A stretch of 64,000 nucleotides of DNA from Maribellus sediminis (GTDB lineage Bacteria > Bacteroidota > Bacteroidia > Bacteroidales > Prolixibacteraceae), in the NCBI RefSeq assembly GCF_011799805.1, contig NZ_WXUB01000002.1, forward strand, positions 620,001 to 684,000. Direction: 5' to 3'. This document shows positions 23,007-34,942 of this stretch, piece by piece. The translations under genes were made by a program, and so were the position numbers. A model generated the notes under the pieces. That model worked only from the letters and a program-made list of their open reading frames with translations, made no database searches and was not told the origin of the DNA. Numbering within the stretch: the stretch's first letter is position 1; each line of letters begins with the position of its first letter.

Positions 23007-26000
23007 TTACTGTTTTAGTCCACTGTTTGTAATTCGGAAATAATCGAAAGCCACGTCAAACGGCGAATCCGGTTTTGTTGTGTCGGAATCAAACCAGAAC
23101 GTACTTTTCATGTAGCCGGTAATAATTCCGTCGCCTACCATTAAACCTGTTTTTATGTCTTCCAATGCCAGATCTGCTGTACCCAGGATTTCGAAATTCT
23201 CGCCATCCAACGAGTACGAAGCAGTGTAAATACTTCCTTTTTTATCGAGCTTAAGTATCAAGGCCTGATCACCTGTGATTTCGTTTTTCAGGTTGAAAGA
23301 AGCCAGCGATTTTGCAATGCCGTTTTCTTCCATCATCAAATCGATGGTACCGGGTTGCGGTTCTCTTTGCCGTGTGGTTTTTATTACTGCACGGAACATG
23401 AGTTTCACAAAATTATCATCGTCCTGATAAGCCAGAATTCCTGCATTTGCAGGTTGAGAAGGCATCCGTGAAGCCGTCAGTTTTGTTTCCGCTGTCCAGT
23501 CGTTATTGGCGCTTTGCAGCAGAATGTTTTTGGCATTGTTGGTACCTTCCGAAACATCGCCAACTTCGCTGGTAATGGTAAGGCTGCCATCGTTTGCCGA
23601 AAGGCTGTGTGTTGCAGCATTTTCCCTGATCCACTGCCACTGACTTCCAACAGCACCATTAAACTCGTCGCTAACTGCTTCCACATCAAAATTGAAATAG
23701 TACGTGTTGGTTTCGAGTGTGATGTTATCAATAAACTTCACCACAGCAGTTCCGGGAATTTGTTTTGCCTGCTGTATATCAACAGTAATTCCATTTCCGG
23801 CGGCCGTTGCTTTTAGTTCAGGCACTTTGGTTTTATCTTTCAGCAGATAACTGTAAGCTTTTACTTCTTTATCGAAGCTTTCGATGGGCTTGCCGTTTAC
23901 CAAAATTGATTTTGGGTTGAGGTCGGGCATTACTTTAACAGGAAAGCTGCTTGATTCGGTTACCCCATCAACAGTTACAATAGCAAATACCAATGCAACA
24001 CCTACTCCGGTAGCAGTTACTTTGCCGTTTTCATCCACGCTTACCACCGCCGGATTATTGCTTTTGTATTCAATTTCAGCTTTCGAAATATCGTAAAAAC
24101 TATCGTCCGACATAGCAGCGGTCACACTTGTTTGTGCTGGATTTCCGGGACGCAGTATCACCTTGTCGCTTTCAGCAACTACGGTTGTTAACACCGGTTT
24201 GTACTCGCCGCTCATAATCGTCTCCAGTTCGGCTTTTATGTCTTTCGATGATGCCCCGATTTCGAAAATATAACGTCCCTGGTCGAAGGTAATTTTACCG
24301 GCTTCGGCATCCCAAAACCATAGGTCGTCGCAATCGATATCAATCGAAACACGTTTTGTCTGCCCTGCCGGAATGGTTACGCGTTTAAATCCTTTCAGAC
24401 GTTTTATCGGACGCTCCAATTCTGCCGGACTGTCGGGTGTTTTTACATATACCTGCACCACTTCGTCGCCGTCAACTGCACCAGTATTTTTTACATCAAC
24501 GCTTACGGTAACCTTATCGTGCGGTGTTAGTCTTGTTTTGCTGATACTGAAGCGATTATATTCAAAAGTGGTGTACGACAATCCGTAACCAAATTCATAC
24601 GAAACCGGTTTATCGAAATACCAGTACGTTCTTCCGTTCGAGCCATCGCCACGCAAGGTGTAATCGTTAAATCCGGGCAGGTCGTTTAACGATTTATGCC
24701 AGGTAACATTCAATTTTCCACCGGGATTTACATCGCCAAATAAAATGCGCGCCATCGCGGTTCCCTGTGCCTGTCCGTTGTAGCCGGTCCAGACAATTGC
24801 GGGAATATTCGGGTTGTTTTTAAACTGCTCCGCTTCTACCATTCCCATGGTTTGCATTACCACAATGGTGTTTGGATTTTCGGCAGCAACAGCATCGATG
24901 AGTTTATTCTGATTTCCGGGTAATGTAATGGCAAAACGGTCAGACTCTTCGCGGCCGGTAGTTTGATCGGTTCCCACAAAAACCAGCACCACATCGGCAG
25001 TAGCAGCCATTTCAAGTGTTTCCTGATCAGTTGCAGGACTTTCGGCCTCGCGGTAAACCAGTACCAGCGTTTGCGGCCCTGAAATTCCCAGCGTATTGAT
25101 TTTTACTGCCACATTTTGCGGACGGGAAAATCCACGGAATCCACCGCTTTGCTGAACGGCCTCAATTTTTTGTGTTGCCAGAATATTTCCGGTTGCCGAG
25201 CTAACACGCACTTCAAGCAAACCGCCGTTGCCGGAGGCTGCCACGTTAAAGCGGATGGAATCGACATCGGTAATATCCACATTGTCGTAAGCTGTCCAGT
25301 CGCCATCTTTTACACCGCGAATTGAGGTTCGTCCAAAACGTGCTGCCACAATTAATCCGGGTGCCGAATCATCATATTTTGTAGCATCGAATTCGGCCAC
25401 TACTTCGCCGTTACGCACGGTGGAAAAACTGTTCATAGTCAAAAAATCGGTATTTCTATCCGTATTTCCTGTTGATGCAGAAACAACTTCAATGTCGAGG
25501 TTATGCTCTTTTATATAATTCTGAATTCCCAAAAGCGGCGAGATACTCAAATGAGGTTCAATTGGCCCCGAGTAATCTCCCAGTTCCACTTTATCGGCCT
25601 GTGGCCCCAATACCGCAATTTTTTTGATGTGTTTGGTATTAAGCGGCAATGCTTTTTCGGCAGGTTTAACCGTTACCTCATTTTTTAGCAGAACCGGTGT
25701 TTTTGTAGCTATTTCAATGGCCAGATCGTTGTGCGAAGGATCATTCACAATATCCGGCTTTATACCTGCGTAGGGTACAATTTCTGCCGGGTCGAACTCG
25801 CCCAAACGCATCCGGGTGGTAAAAATATTAATCAGTGCTTTATCGATATCGGCCTGAGCAAGCATCCCTTTTTCCAAAGCATTCAAGGCATGGTTTTGAT
25901 ACACTCCGCCGCAGTCGGTATCAACCCCGGCTTTTAAACCCAGCGCCGCTGCTTCTTCATAACTATCCGTAAAATGATGGCCGCGAACGATATCGTCGAT

Positions 26001-26819
26001 TGCACCGCAGTCGCCGGTAACGTATCCGTCCATTCCGTAGGTTTTTCGCGCTACCGTATCCACCAAATATTTACTGGCCGACATGGGAACGCCGTTAACA
26101 GCGCCATAAGCGGTCATTATCGAAGGTAAATTGTAATCCCGAATCAGCGTCCGGTAAGGAAGCAGGTAAAACTCGCGCATGTCGCGGTCGTCCATATCCG
26201 AGCTGCCCGAATGCCGGTTAAACTCTGTATTGTTCGCAAAATAATGTTTCCCGCAAGGGACAGTTTTCAGGTAGGTGGGGTCGTCGCCCATCAGGCCCTG
26301 AATAAATCCTTTTCCGATTTCAGAAACCAGAAACGGATCTTCACCAAACGTTTCGGCGGTTCTTCCCCAACGTGGATCACGGGCCGGTTCAATTACCGGC
26401 GACCAGTAAGTCAGCGTAAAAATCAGGTCGTGGTTAAAACCACGCGCTTCGTCGGAAATTACTTTTGTTTCGCGTTTAATCAGCTCCGGGTCCCAGGTTG
26501 AGCCCACGGCTACACTGTTTGGAAACGAAGTGGCTGTCATTCCGCTGTTGTTGTTTCGGCCCATAATTCCGTGCAGCGCCTCGCCCCACACATCGTAGTG
26601 GTTTACGCCAAGCCGCGGAATTGGTGGCATGGTATTTCCCAACTGACTTTGTTTTTCTTCGGGAGTCATCCGCGAAACAAGGTCGATGGCCCGCTCTTTA
26701 AACGAGTAAGCCGTGTTGAGGTAAATGGGTTGCTTCGCTATTTGGCTTTGCGGAATAAATGCCAGCGCCAGCAGCGAGAACAATATTAAAATCAGAGATG
26801 TTGATCGTTTAAAATTCAT
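23007..26819 (-). CDS. Giant GH3 beta-xylosidase with CBM6-like, BIG2 and beta-sandwich modules
   Basis: A 1270-residue exported GH3 enzyme, far above the usual 700-870. Domains: GH3 N-terminal barrel (about 35-380) with nucleophile D270 in TGDCGAIDD, where the GDC form is typical of beta-xylosidases. The GH3 C-terminal domain is interrupted by a CBM6-like insert (about 460-595), with the acid region REESDR at 623-628. A fibronectin-III-like domain follows (about 755-865), then a BIG2 Ig-like domain (about 885-963), a further Ig-like repeat (about 968-1048) and a concanavalin-like beta-sandwich (about 1050-1265). Likely role: release of xylose from oligosaccharides while tethered to polymer. 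ATG at 26819 was preferred to a TTG two codons upstream. It is paralogous to the gene at 27934. Confidence 0.92.
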   Translation of the reverse strand: MNFKRSTSLILILFSLLALAFIPQSQIAKQPIYLNTAYSFKERAIDLVSRMTPEEKQSQLGNTMPPIPRLGVNHYDVWGEALHGIMGRNNNSGMTATSFPNSVAVGSTWDPELIKRETKVISDEARGFNHDLIFTLTYWSPVIEPARDPRWGRTAETFGEDPFLVSEIGKGFIQGLMGDDPTYLKTVPCGKHYFANNTEFNRHSGSSDMDDRDMREFYLLPYRTLIRDYNLPSIMTAYGAVNGVPMSASKYLVDTVARKTYGMDGYVTGDCGAIDDIVRGHHFTDSYEEAAALGLKAGVDTDCGGVYQNHALNALEKGMLAQADIDKALINIFTTRMRLGEFDPAEIVPYAGIKPDIVNDPSHNDLAIEIATKTPVLLKNEVTVKPAEKALPLNTKHIKKIAVLGPQADKVELGDYSGPIEPHLSISPLLGIQNYIKEHNLDIEVVSASTGNTDRNTDFLTMNSFSTVRNGEVVAEFDATKYDDSAPGLIVAARFGRTSIRGVKDGDWTAYDNVDITDVDSIRFNVAASGNGGLLEVRVSSATGNILATQKIEAVQQSGGFRGFSRPQNVAVKINTLGISGPQTLVLVYREAESPATDQETLEMAATADVVLVFVGTDQTTGREESDRFAITLPGNQNKLIDAVAAENPNTIVVMQTMGMVEAEQFKNNPNIPAIVWTGYNGQAQGTAMARILFGDVNPGGKLNVTWHKSLNDLPGFNDYTLRGDGSNGRTYWYFDKPVSYEFGYGLSYTTFEYNRFSISKTRLTPHDKVTVSVDVKNTGAVDGDEVVQVYVKTPDSPAELERPIKRLKGFKRVTIPAGQTKRVSIDIDCDDLWFWDAEAGKITFDQGRYIFEIGASSKDIKAELETIMSGEYKPVLTTVVAESDKVILRPGNPAQTSVTAAMSDDSFYDISKAEIEYKSNNPAVVSVDENGKVTATGVGVALVFAIVTVDGVTESSSFPVKVMPDLNPKSILVNGKPIESFDKEVKAYSYLLKDKTKVPELKATAAGNGITVDIQQAKQIPGTAVVKFIDNITLETNTYYFNFDVEAVSDEFNGAVGSQWQWIRENAATHSLSANDGSLTITSEVGDVSEGTNNAKNILLQSANNDWTAETKLTASRMPSQPANAGILAYQDDDNFVKLMFRAVIKTTRQREPQPGTIDLMMEENGIAKSLASFNLKNEITGDQALILKLDKKGSIYTASYSLDGENFEILGTADLALEDIKTGLMVGDGIITGYMKSTFWFDSDTTKPDSPFDVAFDYFRITNSGLKQ

Positions 26820-26941
26820 AATCAAATGGAGTATTGTTTATTAAAAAGGTATTTCGATTTGTGTATATGTTTAGTTATTATTACTATGGAATTTATCCGG
26901 CAATTATTTATCGTTTACGTTCAGTTTTCATCGTTCCTAAC
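26820..26941. other. 122-bp gap, no recognisable site
   Basis: A/T-rich spacer between the beta-propeller gene and the GH3 gene downstream of it. I see no -7-like box, hairpin, repeat or short ORF in it. Confidence 0.5.
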
Positions 26942-27913
26942 TCATAGAAACTCAGTACTTATTAGTTTTATGTAATCCTTTTCGCCTGCAAGAATTATGT
27001 TTTTGTAATTTCCCGAAATCGCGTGAATTTCGGCATCCGTGATTTTATAAAGCTGATGACAATGCGAGCAGGATGGGATGGTCATTACTCTTCCCTGCTG
27101 CAGTAATAAGAGGTATTGATCGTGCATTGCATCGTAAAAAATATCACGGGGTTCTTCATTTAGTTTTGCTTTAAAACCTTCCTCATCAGTGTATATCAAC
27201 GGGCGTTCGGTCCAAACACTTCCTTTCGACGAAAAATACAAAACAGGTTCCCCATCGGTATTTTTACCCACCACTGCAATTTGATTTTCGGTAAGCAGTA
27301 TTTTACTGAACGTGCACGATTGGTAATACCCTTTGTACGTTTCATTAAAATCGATTACGTTCCATTCTGTTCCATTGCTGGTATAAAAAATTTCGCCATG
27401 GTTTGTAAGTCCGTAGCAATAAGTTTTATTTGATGATAAGGATAGAATGTTTCCTGTTAATTCCACGTTGGCAAATTCCAGTTTTTGGTCCAAAGACCCG
27501 ATTCGTAATTCTCCTGAATTATAGCCTGCCAAAACTTTGTTTTTGAATAAAGTCAGGCAATTAACGTTTTTGACTGTTCCCGAGCGAATTGGTTTAAAAA
27601 CCTTATTCTCGTCGACACAATAAATTGTCCCATCACTGCCCGCAGAAACTACATATCTCTCGTTGGAAGCAACAGTGCTGAATTTTACATCCTGAATGGT
27701 TTTCGACTGTACAATCTCTCCATCACCTGAAATCCAGTTGATACCGCCATTTTCTGAAACAGTTATGAATCCATCGCCAAAGGCTGTAACCGAAATGTTA
27801 TCCGTTTCTTTTTCAACATTCAAATCAGAAGAAAAAGAAAACCCAAGACCAAAACAGGCAACTACTAAAACAAACGGTTGTAACAGTTTTGATATCGGGT
27901 TTCTTCTCTTCAT
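26942..27913 (-). CDS. Unknown exported beta-propeller-like protein
   Basis: A 323-residue protein that I cannot place in a CAZyme family. A basic start (MKRRNP) and hydrophobic segment (about 10-24) mark export. VVAC with Cys20 could be a lipobox, but cleavage near FSFSSD is equally possible. The rest is all-beta with six or seven recurring units of about 40 residues containing turns such as GSDGTIYCVD (92-101), NSGELRIG, NHGEIFYTSNGTEW (171-184) and SSKGSVWTE (228-236). This resembles BNR/WD-type or photosystem-assembly-type propellers. A CSHC pair (282-285) could bind metal or form a disulfide. It lies between two paralogous giant GH3 genes, 20 bp from the upstream one. A substrate-binding or assembly role is possible, but nothing in the sequence proves it. 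Confidence 0.7.
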   Translation of the reverse strand: MKRRNPISKLLQPFVLVVACFGLGFSFSSDLNVEKETDNISVTAFGDGFITVSENGGINWISGDGEIVQSKTIQDVKFSTVASNERYVVSAGSDGTIYCVDENKVFKPIRSGTVKNVNCLTLFKNKVLAGYNSGELRIGSLDQKLEFANVELTGNILSLSSNKTYCYGLTNHGEIFYTSNGTEWNVIDFNETYKGYYQSCTFSKILLTENQIAVVGKNTDGEPVLYFSSKGSVWTERPLIYTDEEGFKAKLNEEPRDIFYDAMHDQYLLLLQQGRVMTIPSCSHCHQLYKITDAEIHAISGNYKNIILAGEKDYIKLISTEFL

Positions 27914-27933
27914 AATTTGTATATAAAAAGTGC

Positions 27934-30900
27934 TTATTTTAATCCACTGTTTTCAATTTTGAAATAATCAAAAGCCACATCAAAAGGTGATTTTGGCTGG
28001 TTGTCTTGCTGCATAAATCTTCTGAAACGTACCATGCGGGCAGGCATCACGCCGTCGCATGCCAGCATTCCGGCCTGAATATTTTTCAGCACAACACTGG
28101 CCGTTCCAACTTCTTCGAATTTCTTTCCGTCGGCAGAGCACAAAGCGGTGTAGGTTTCTCCTTTTTTAACCAGTTTCAACACCAATGTATTGTCGTCTTT
28201 AATTATGTCAGCCATGCTGATGTTCACTGCCGATTTTTCATCGCCGCCATATTCAACCGAGAGTTCAACAGCACCGGGTTGCTCTCCCGCCCCCTGGACA
28301 AATCCTCTTCTTCCAAAACTGGCTTTGTACACCAGCTTCACAAAATTGTCATCGTCCTGGTAGGCAACCAAACCTGCATTTTCCGAAAATCCTGTAGGTT
28401 TTCGCGAGCAAACAATTTTTGTTTCAATGGTCCAATCGGTGTTGGCACTTTGCAATACAATGTTTTCAGCATCGTTACTATCGCCGGCAATACCCCCTTT
28501 GGTGCTGGTAATCACCAGTGATCCTGCTTGTTTTGTTAAGCTCAGGTTTTCCGCATTCTCACGCACAATATTCCACTGTTTACCCAATTCTGCAGCTTTA
28601 AATTCGTCGCTTTCTGAGGCCACACCAAAATTCACGGCGTATTCATTTTTATCGAAAGTGATGTGATCGATCAGCGAAATGGATGCTGTTCCCGGCACGC
28701 CATCGGCCTGCTCAATCTTTACTTCAACATTCGCATCGTTTGCCGAGGCCTCCACCACAGGAGCCTTATCGGAACTGCTTTTCATCAGGAAACTGTATTG
28801 CGCCGTTTCCGGGCTGAATCCTTTCACCGGGTTGTTATTCACCTTAATTGATGCCGCTTTCAGATCGGGCATTACTTTTACCGGAAAGTCGTCAGATTTT
28901 GTTTTTCCATCGATGGTAACATGCGCGAAGATGGTGGCAACGCCTGTTCCGGTTGCTGTTACTTTTCCGTTCTTGTCAACATCAGCAACAAGCGGATTAT
29001 TGGAGCTGTAAACCACTTTAGCCTTCGAAATGTCGATGAAACTGTCGTCGGTCAAAGCTGCGGTAACACTGGTTTGTGCAGTCTCTCCTTTTCGGAGTAC
29101 AACCGTGCCACAATCGGCAACCACTGTTTTAATTTCAGGAGTAGCTTTGCCACTCATTGTGGCACTTACAGTTCCCTTAATATTTTTGGAAGACGTTCCT
29201 ATTTCGAATACATATTTTCCCTGATCATATGTAATCCTGTCTTCTTCCAAATCCCAAAACCAAAGATCGGCACAGTTGATGTCGATGTCAACAGTTTTGG
29301 TTTGCCCCACCGGAATGGTAACACGCTGAAATCCTTTCAGGCGTTTAATCGGGCGCTCCAGTTCTGCAGGACTTTCAGGAGTTGTCATGTAAACCTGTAC
29401 CACTTCATCTCCATCGTAAATTCCGGTATTTTTCACATCAACGCTGATGGTAATTTTATCACCAGGAGTGATTGTATTTTTGCTGATTCTGAAATTGCTG
29501 TATTCAAACGTGGTATACGACAATCCGTATCCAAATTCGTAAGAAACATCTTTATCGAAATACCACAATGTACGGCCATTTTTATTGGCTCCGCCACGAA
29601 GTGTATAATCGGTTATCGGCGGAAGATCGTTCAGCGATTTGTACCAGGTGGCGTTTAGTTTTCCTCCGGGATTGGCATCGCCAAACAAAATACTGGCAAT
29701 GGCATCGCCCTGCGCCTGTCCGTTGTAGCCTACCCAAATAATTCCGGGAATGTTTTGCAGGTGTTTAAATTCCTCCACTTCCACACATCCCAGCGTTTGC
29801 ATAACAACGATGGTATACGGATTTACGGCTGCCACCGCTTTAATCAGATCAACCTGGTTACCCGGAAGCAACAAAGTCAGACGGTCGGCCTCTTCAGTAG
29901 CTGTTTTTTCATCGGTGCCAACAAATACCACAGCCACATCGGCATTTTTAGCCGTTTCTATGGTTTTTTCATCAATTGGAGCATCGTTGGGTGCCGAGTA
30001 ACAGAAATACAAAGTTTGCGTTTCGGTTACCCCCAGTTTGTTCACCTTGATTTTCATCAGGCTTCCTCCGCCATACACACCACCGGCTCGTTTTCCTGAA
30101 GCTACGGTAGCTTCTAATGTAGCCACCAGGTTTCCGTCGGGTGAGCCCACCCGCACTTCAATAATTCCACCTTCTGTTGGAATATTCACCACAATTCCCA
30201 TGCTGTCGACATCTGCCAGGTCGATGTTTTCGTAAGCTGTCCACGAGCCATCATCGATGGTTCTCACCTGTTCGGTTGATCCCATTCCAGAACCTACGGT
30301 TATTCCTTCTGAGGCAGCAGAATATTTTGTGGCATCATGTTTACTTACCGAACCGTTGCTTTTATATAATTCAAAATCGGCTACATAAAGCAGGTTGCTT
30401 TTACTTAAAGTATTTCCACCTGAACTGTGCACAACTTCTGTATCATATCCTTTTTCTTCCAGATATTTTTCAATTCCCTTTAGCGGAGTGATCATATTAT
30501 CGGCCTCCGGTCGTCCGGAATACGGGCCAAGTTCCACTTCATCGGCCTGCGGCCCGATCAGGGCAATTTTGCTTAACTCTTTTGGGAACAATGGAAGCGC
30601 CTGTCTGTTGGTAACTGCCAACAAATCGTTCTTCATCAACACCGGAGTTTTTGTGGCAATTTCTTTTGCCAGTTGTCTGTGCGCCTCCGAATTAACGGTT
30701 GTTGGCGGGAACAGTGCATACTGAACCTGTGCAGGCGGATCAAACTCGCCGGTTCTCATCCTTATCGTAAAAATATTTAGCAGTGCGCGGTCGATATCGG
30801 CCATCGAAATCAGGCCCTGATTATAGGCATCGATGGTACTGCGCTGGTATACATTCCCACAATCGGAATCAACGCCGGCTTTTAAACCCTGTGCCGTTGC

Positions 30901-31803
30901 CTCTTCCCCGGTTTCAACATAGTAGTGGCCGGTATAAATGTCTTCAATGGCAGCACAGTCGCCGGTAATGTAACCTTTCATTCCGTAGGTTCTGCGGGCA
31001 ATCGTATCCAGATAATACGGGCTTGCAGAAGTTGGCACTCCGTTTACCGCATTGTACGATGACATAATGGAAGGCAGATCATCCTCTTCGATCAGTTTTT
31101 TGTAAGGCGCCAGGTAAAACTCGCGCATATCGCGGCTGTCCATATCCGAGCTGCTTACGTGCCGGTCGAATTCGCTGTTATTGGCCAGATAATGTTTGGC
31201 ACTTGGTACGGTTTTCAGGTAATTCGGGTCATCCCCCATTAATCCGCGTACAAAACCCGCGGAAATTTGAGATACCAAAAACGGATCTTCGCCATACGAT
31301 TCCCCTGTTCTTCCCCATCGCGGATCGCGGATCGGCTCAACCACCGGCGACCAATAAGTAAGGCCTTTTGTTCCGGTGGCATTAATTGCCCGGGCTTCGT
31401 CGGAAATAGCTTCAGCCTCGCGCTGAATGAGTTCAGGATCCCAGGCAGAACCCAGTGCCACGCTATTGGGAAAGGATGTTGGTCCCTGAATCCCGGCGCC
31501 GGGATCGGCAAATCCCAACACTCCGTGCAGCGCCTCGCTCCATGTGTTATAGGCTTTTACACCCAATCTTGGTACGGGTGCCATGTTGTTTCCAAGCAGG
31601 CTTTGTTTTTCTTCCAGTGTCAGCCTCGAAACCAGATCGGCGGCACGTTCTTCAAACGAATAAGCCGTATTCAGGTAAATTGGCATTTTAGAAACCGGTG
31701 TTTTATTTTCAGCAGGTTTTAAGGCCATAAACAGACCAATGGCGATAATTCCCGCGAAGACGAACAGGCTTCTTTTTATGAATTTGTTGTTCTTGTTCAA
31801 CAT
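27934..31803 (-). CDS. Giant GH3 beta-xylosidase, second copy
   Basis: A 1289-residue paralogue of the GH3 at 23007 with the same domain order. It has an N-terminal membrane-type signal (SLFVFAGIIAIGLFMAL) and a barrel with nucleophile D282 in TGDCAAIED. A CBM6-like insert splits the C-terminal GH3 domain, whose acid motif is ATEEADR. A fibronectin-III-like domain, BIG2, an Ig-like repeat and the concanavalin-like beta-sandwich follow, ending PFDVAFDYFKIENSGLK. The terminal sandwich is the same type found in xylan-active GH43 proteins. The open frame begins at a TTG (31827) abutting the CE1 stop. I chose the first ATG, 31803, which leaves a 24-bp gap. Likely beta-xylosidase or alpha-L-arabinofuranosidase acting near insoluble substrate. 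Confidence 0.92.
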   Translation of the reverse strand: MLNKNNKFIKRSLFVFAGIIAIGLFMALKPAENKTPVSKMPIYLNTAYSFEERAADLVSRLTLEEKQSLLGNNMAPVPRLGVKAYNTWSEALHGVLGFADPGAGIQGPTSFPNSVALGSAWDPELIQREAEAISDEARAINATGTKGLTYWSPVVEPIRDPRWGRTGESYGEDPFLVSQISAGFVRGLMGDDPNYLKTVPSAKHYLANNSEFDRHVSSSDMDSRDMREFYLAPYKKLIEEDDLPSIMSSYNAVNGVPTSASPYYLDTIARRTYGMKGYITGDCAAIEDIYTGHYYVETGEEATAQGLKAGVDSDCGNVYQRSTIDAYNQGLISMADIDRALLNIFTIRMRTGEFDPPAQVQYALFPPTTVNSEAHRQLAKEIATKTPVLMKNDLLAVTNRQALPLFPKELSKIALIGPQADEVELGPYSGRPEADNMITPLKGIEKYLEEKGYDTEVVHSSGGNTLSKSNLLYVADFELYKSNGSVSKHDATKYSAASEGITVGSGMGSTEQVRTIDDGSWTAYENIDLADVDSMGIVVNIPTEGGIIEVRVGSPDGNLVATLEATVASGKRAGGVYGGGSLMKIKVNKLGVTETQTLYFCYSAPNDAPIDEKTIETAKNADVAVVFVGTDEKTATEEADRLTLLLPGNQVDLIKAVAAVNPYTIVVMQTLGCVEVEEFKHLQNIPGIIWVGYNGQAQGDAIASILFGDANPGGKLNATWYKSLNDLPPITDYTLRGGANKNGRTLWYFDKDVSYEFGYGLSYTTFEYSNFRISKNTITPGDKITISVDVKNTGIYDGDEVVQVYMTTPESPAELERPIKRLKGFQRVTIPVGQTKTVDIDINCADLWFWDLEEDRITYDQGKYVFEIGTSSKNIKGTVSATMSGKATPEIKTVVADCGTVVLRKGETAQTSVTAALTDDSFIDISKAKVVYSSNNPLVADVDKNGKVTATGTGVATIFAHVTIDGKTKSDDFPVKVMPDLKAASIKVNNNPVKGFSPETAQYSFLMKSSSDKAPVVEASANDANVEVKIEQADGVPGTASISLIDHITFDKNEYAVNFGVASESDEFKAAELGKQWNIVRENAENLSLTKQAGSLVITSTKGGIAGDSNDAENIVLQSANTDWTIETKIVCSRKPTGFSENAGLVAYQDDDNFVKLVYKASFGRRGFVQGAGEQPGAVELSVEYGGDEKSAVNISMADIIKDDNTLVLKLVKKGETYTALCSADGKKFEEVGTASVVLKNIQAGMLACDGVMPARMVRFRRFMQQDNQPKSPFDVAFDYFKIENSGLK

Positions 31804-31827
31804 TTTTATGAGTATTGAATGTTTCAA

Positions 31828-32994
<1,167 letters not shown>

Positions 32995-33007
32995 TTATTG
33001 ATTTGAG

Positions 33008-34942
<1,935 letters not shown>

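Noticed and set aside
23007-26825. TTG start two codons upstream of the GH3 ATG
   Set aside because: An ATG two codons later gives the same signal peptide, and nothing favours the TTG.
28921-29658. 245-codon open frame on the plus strand
   Set aside because: It lies opposite the GH3 gene at 27934-31803, whose translation shows complete family motifs. The plus-strand product has no signal peptide, domain or plausible composition, so it is an antisense shadow.
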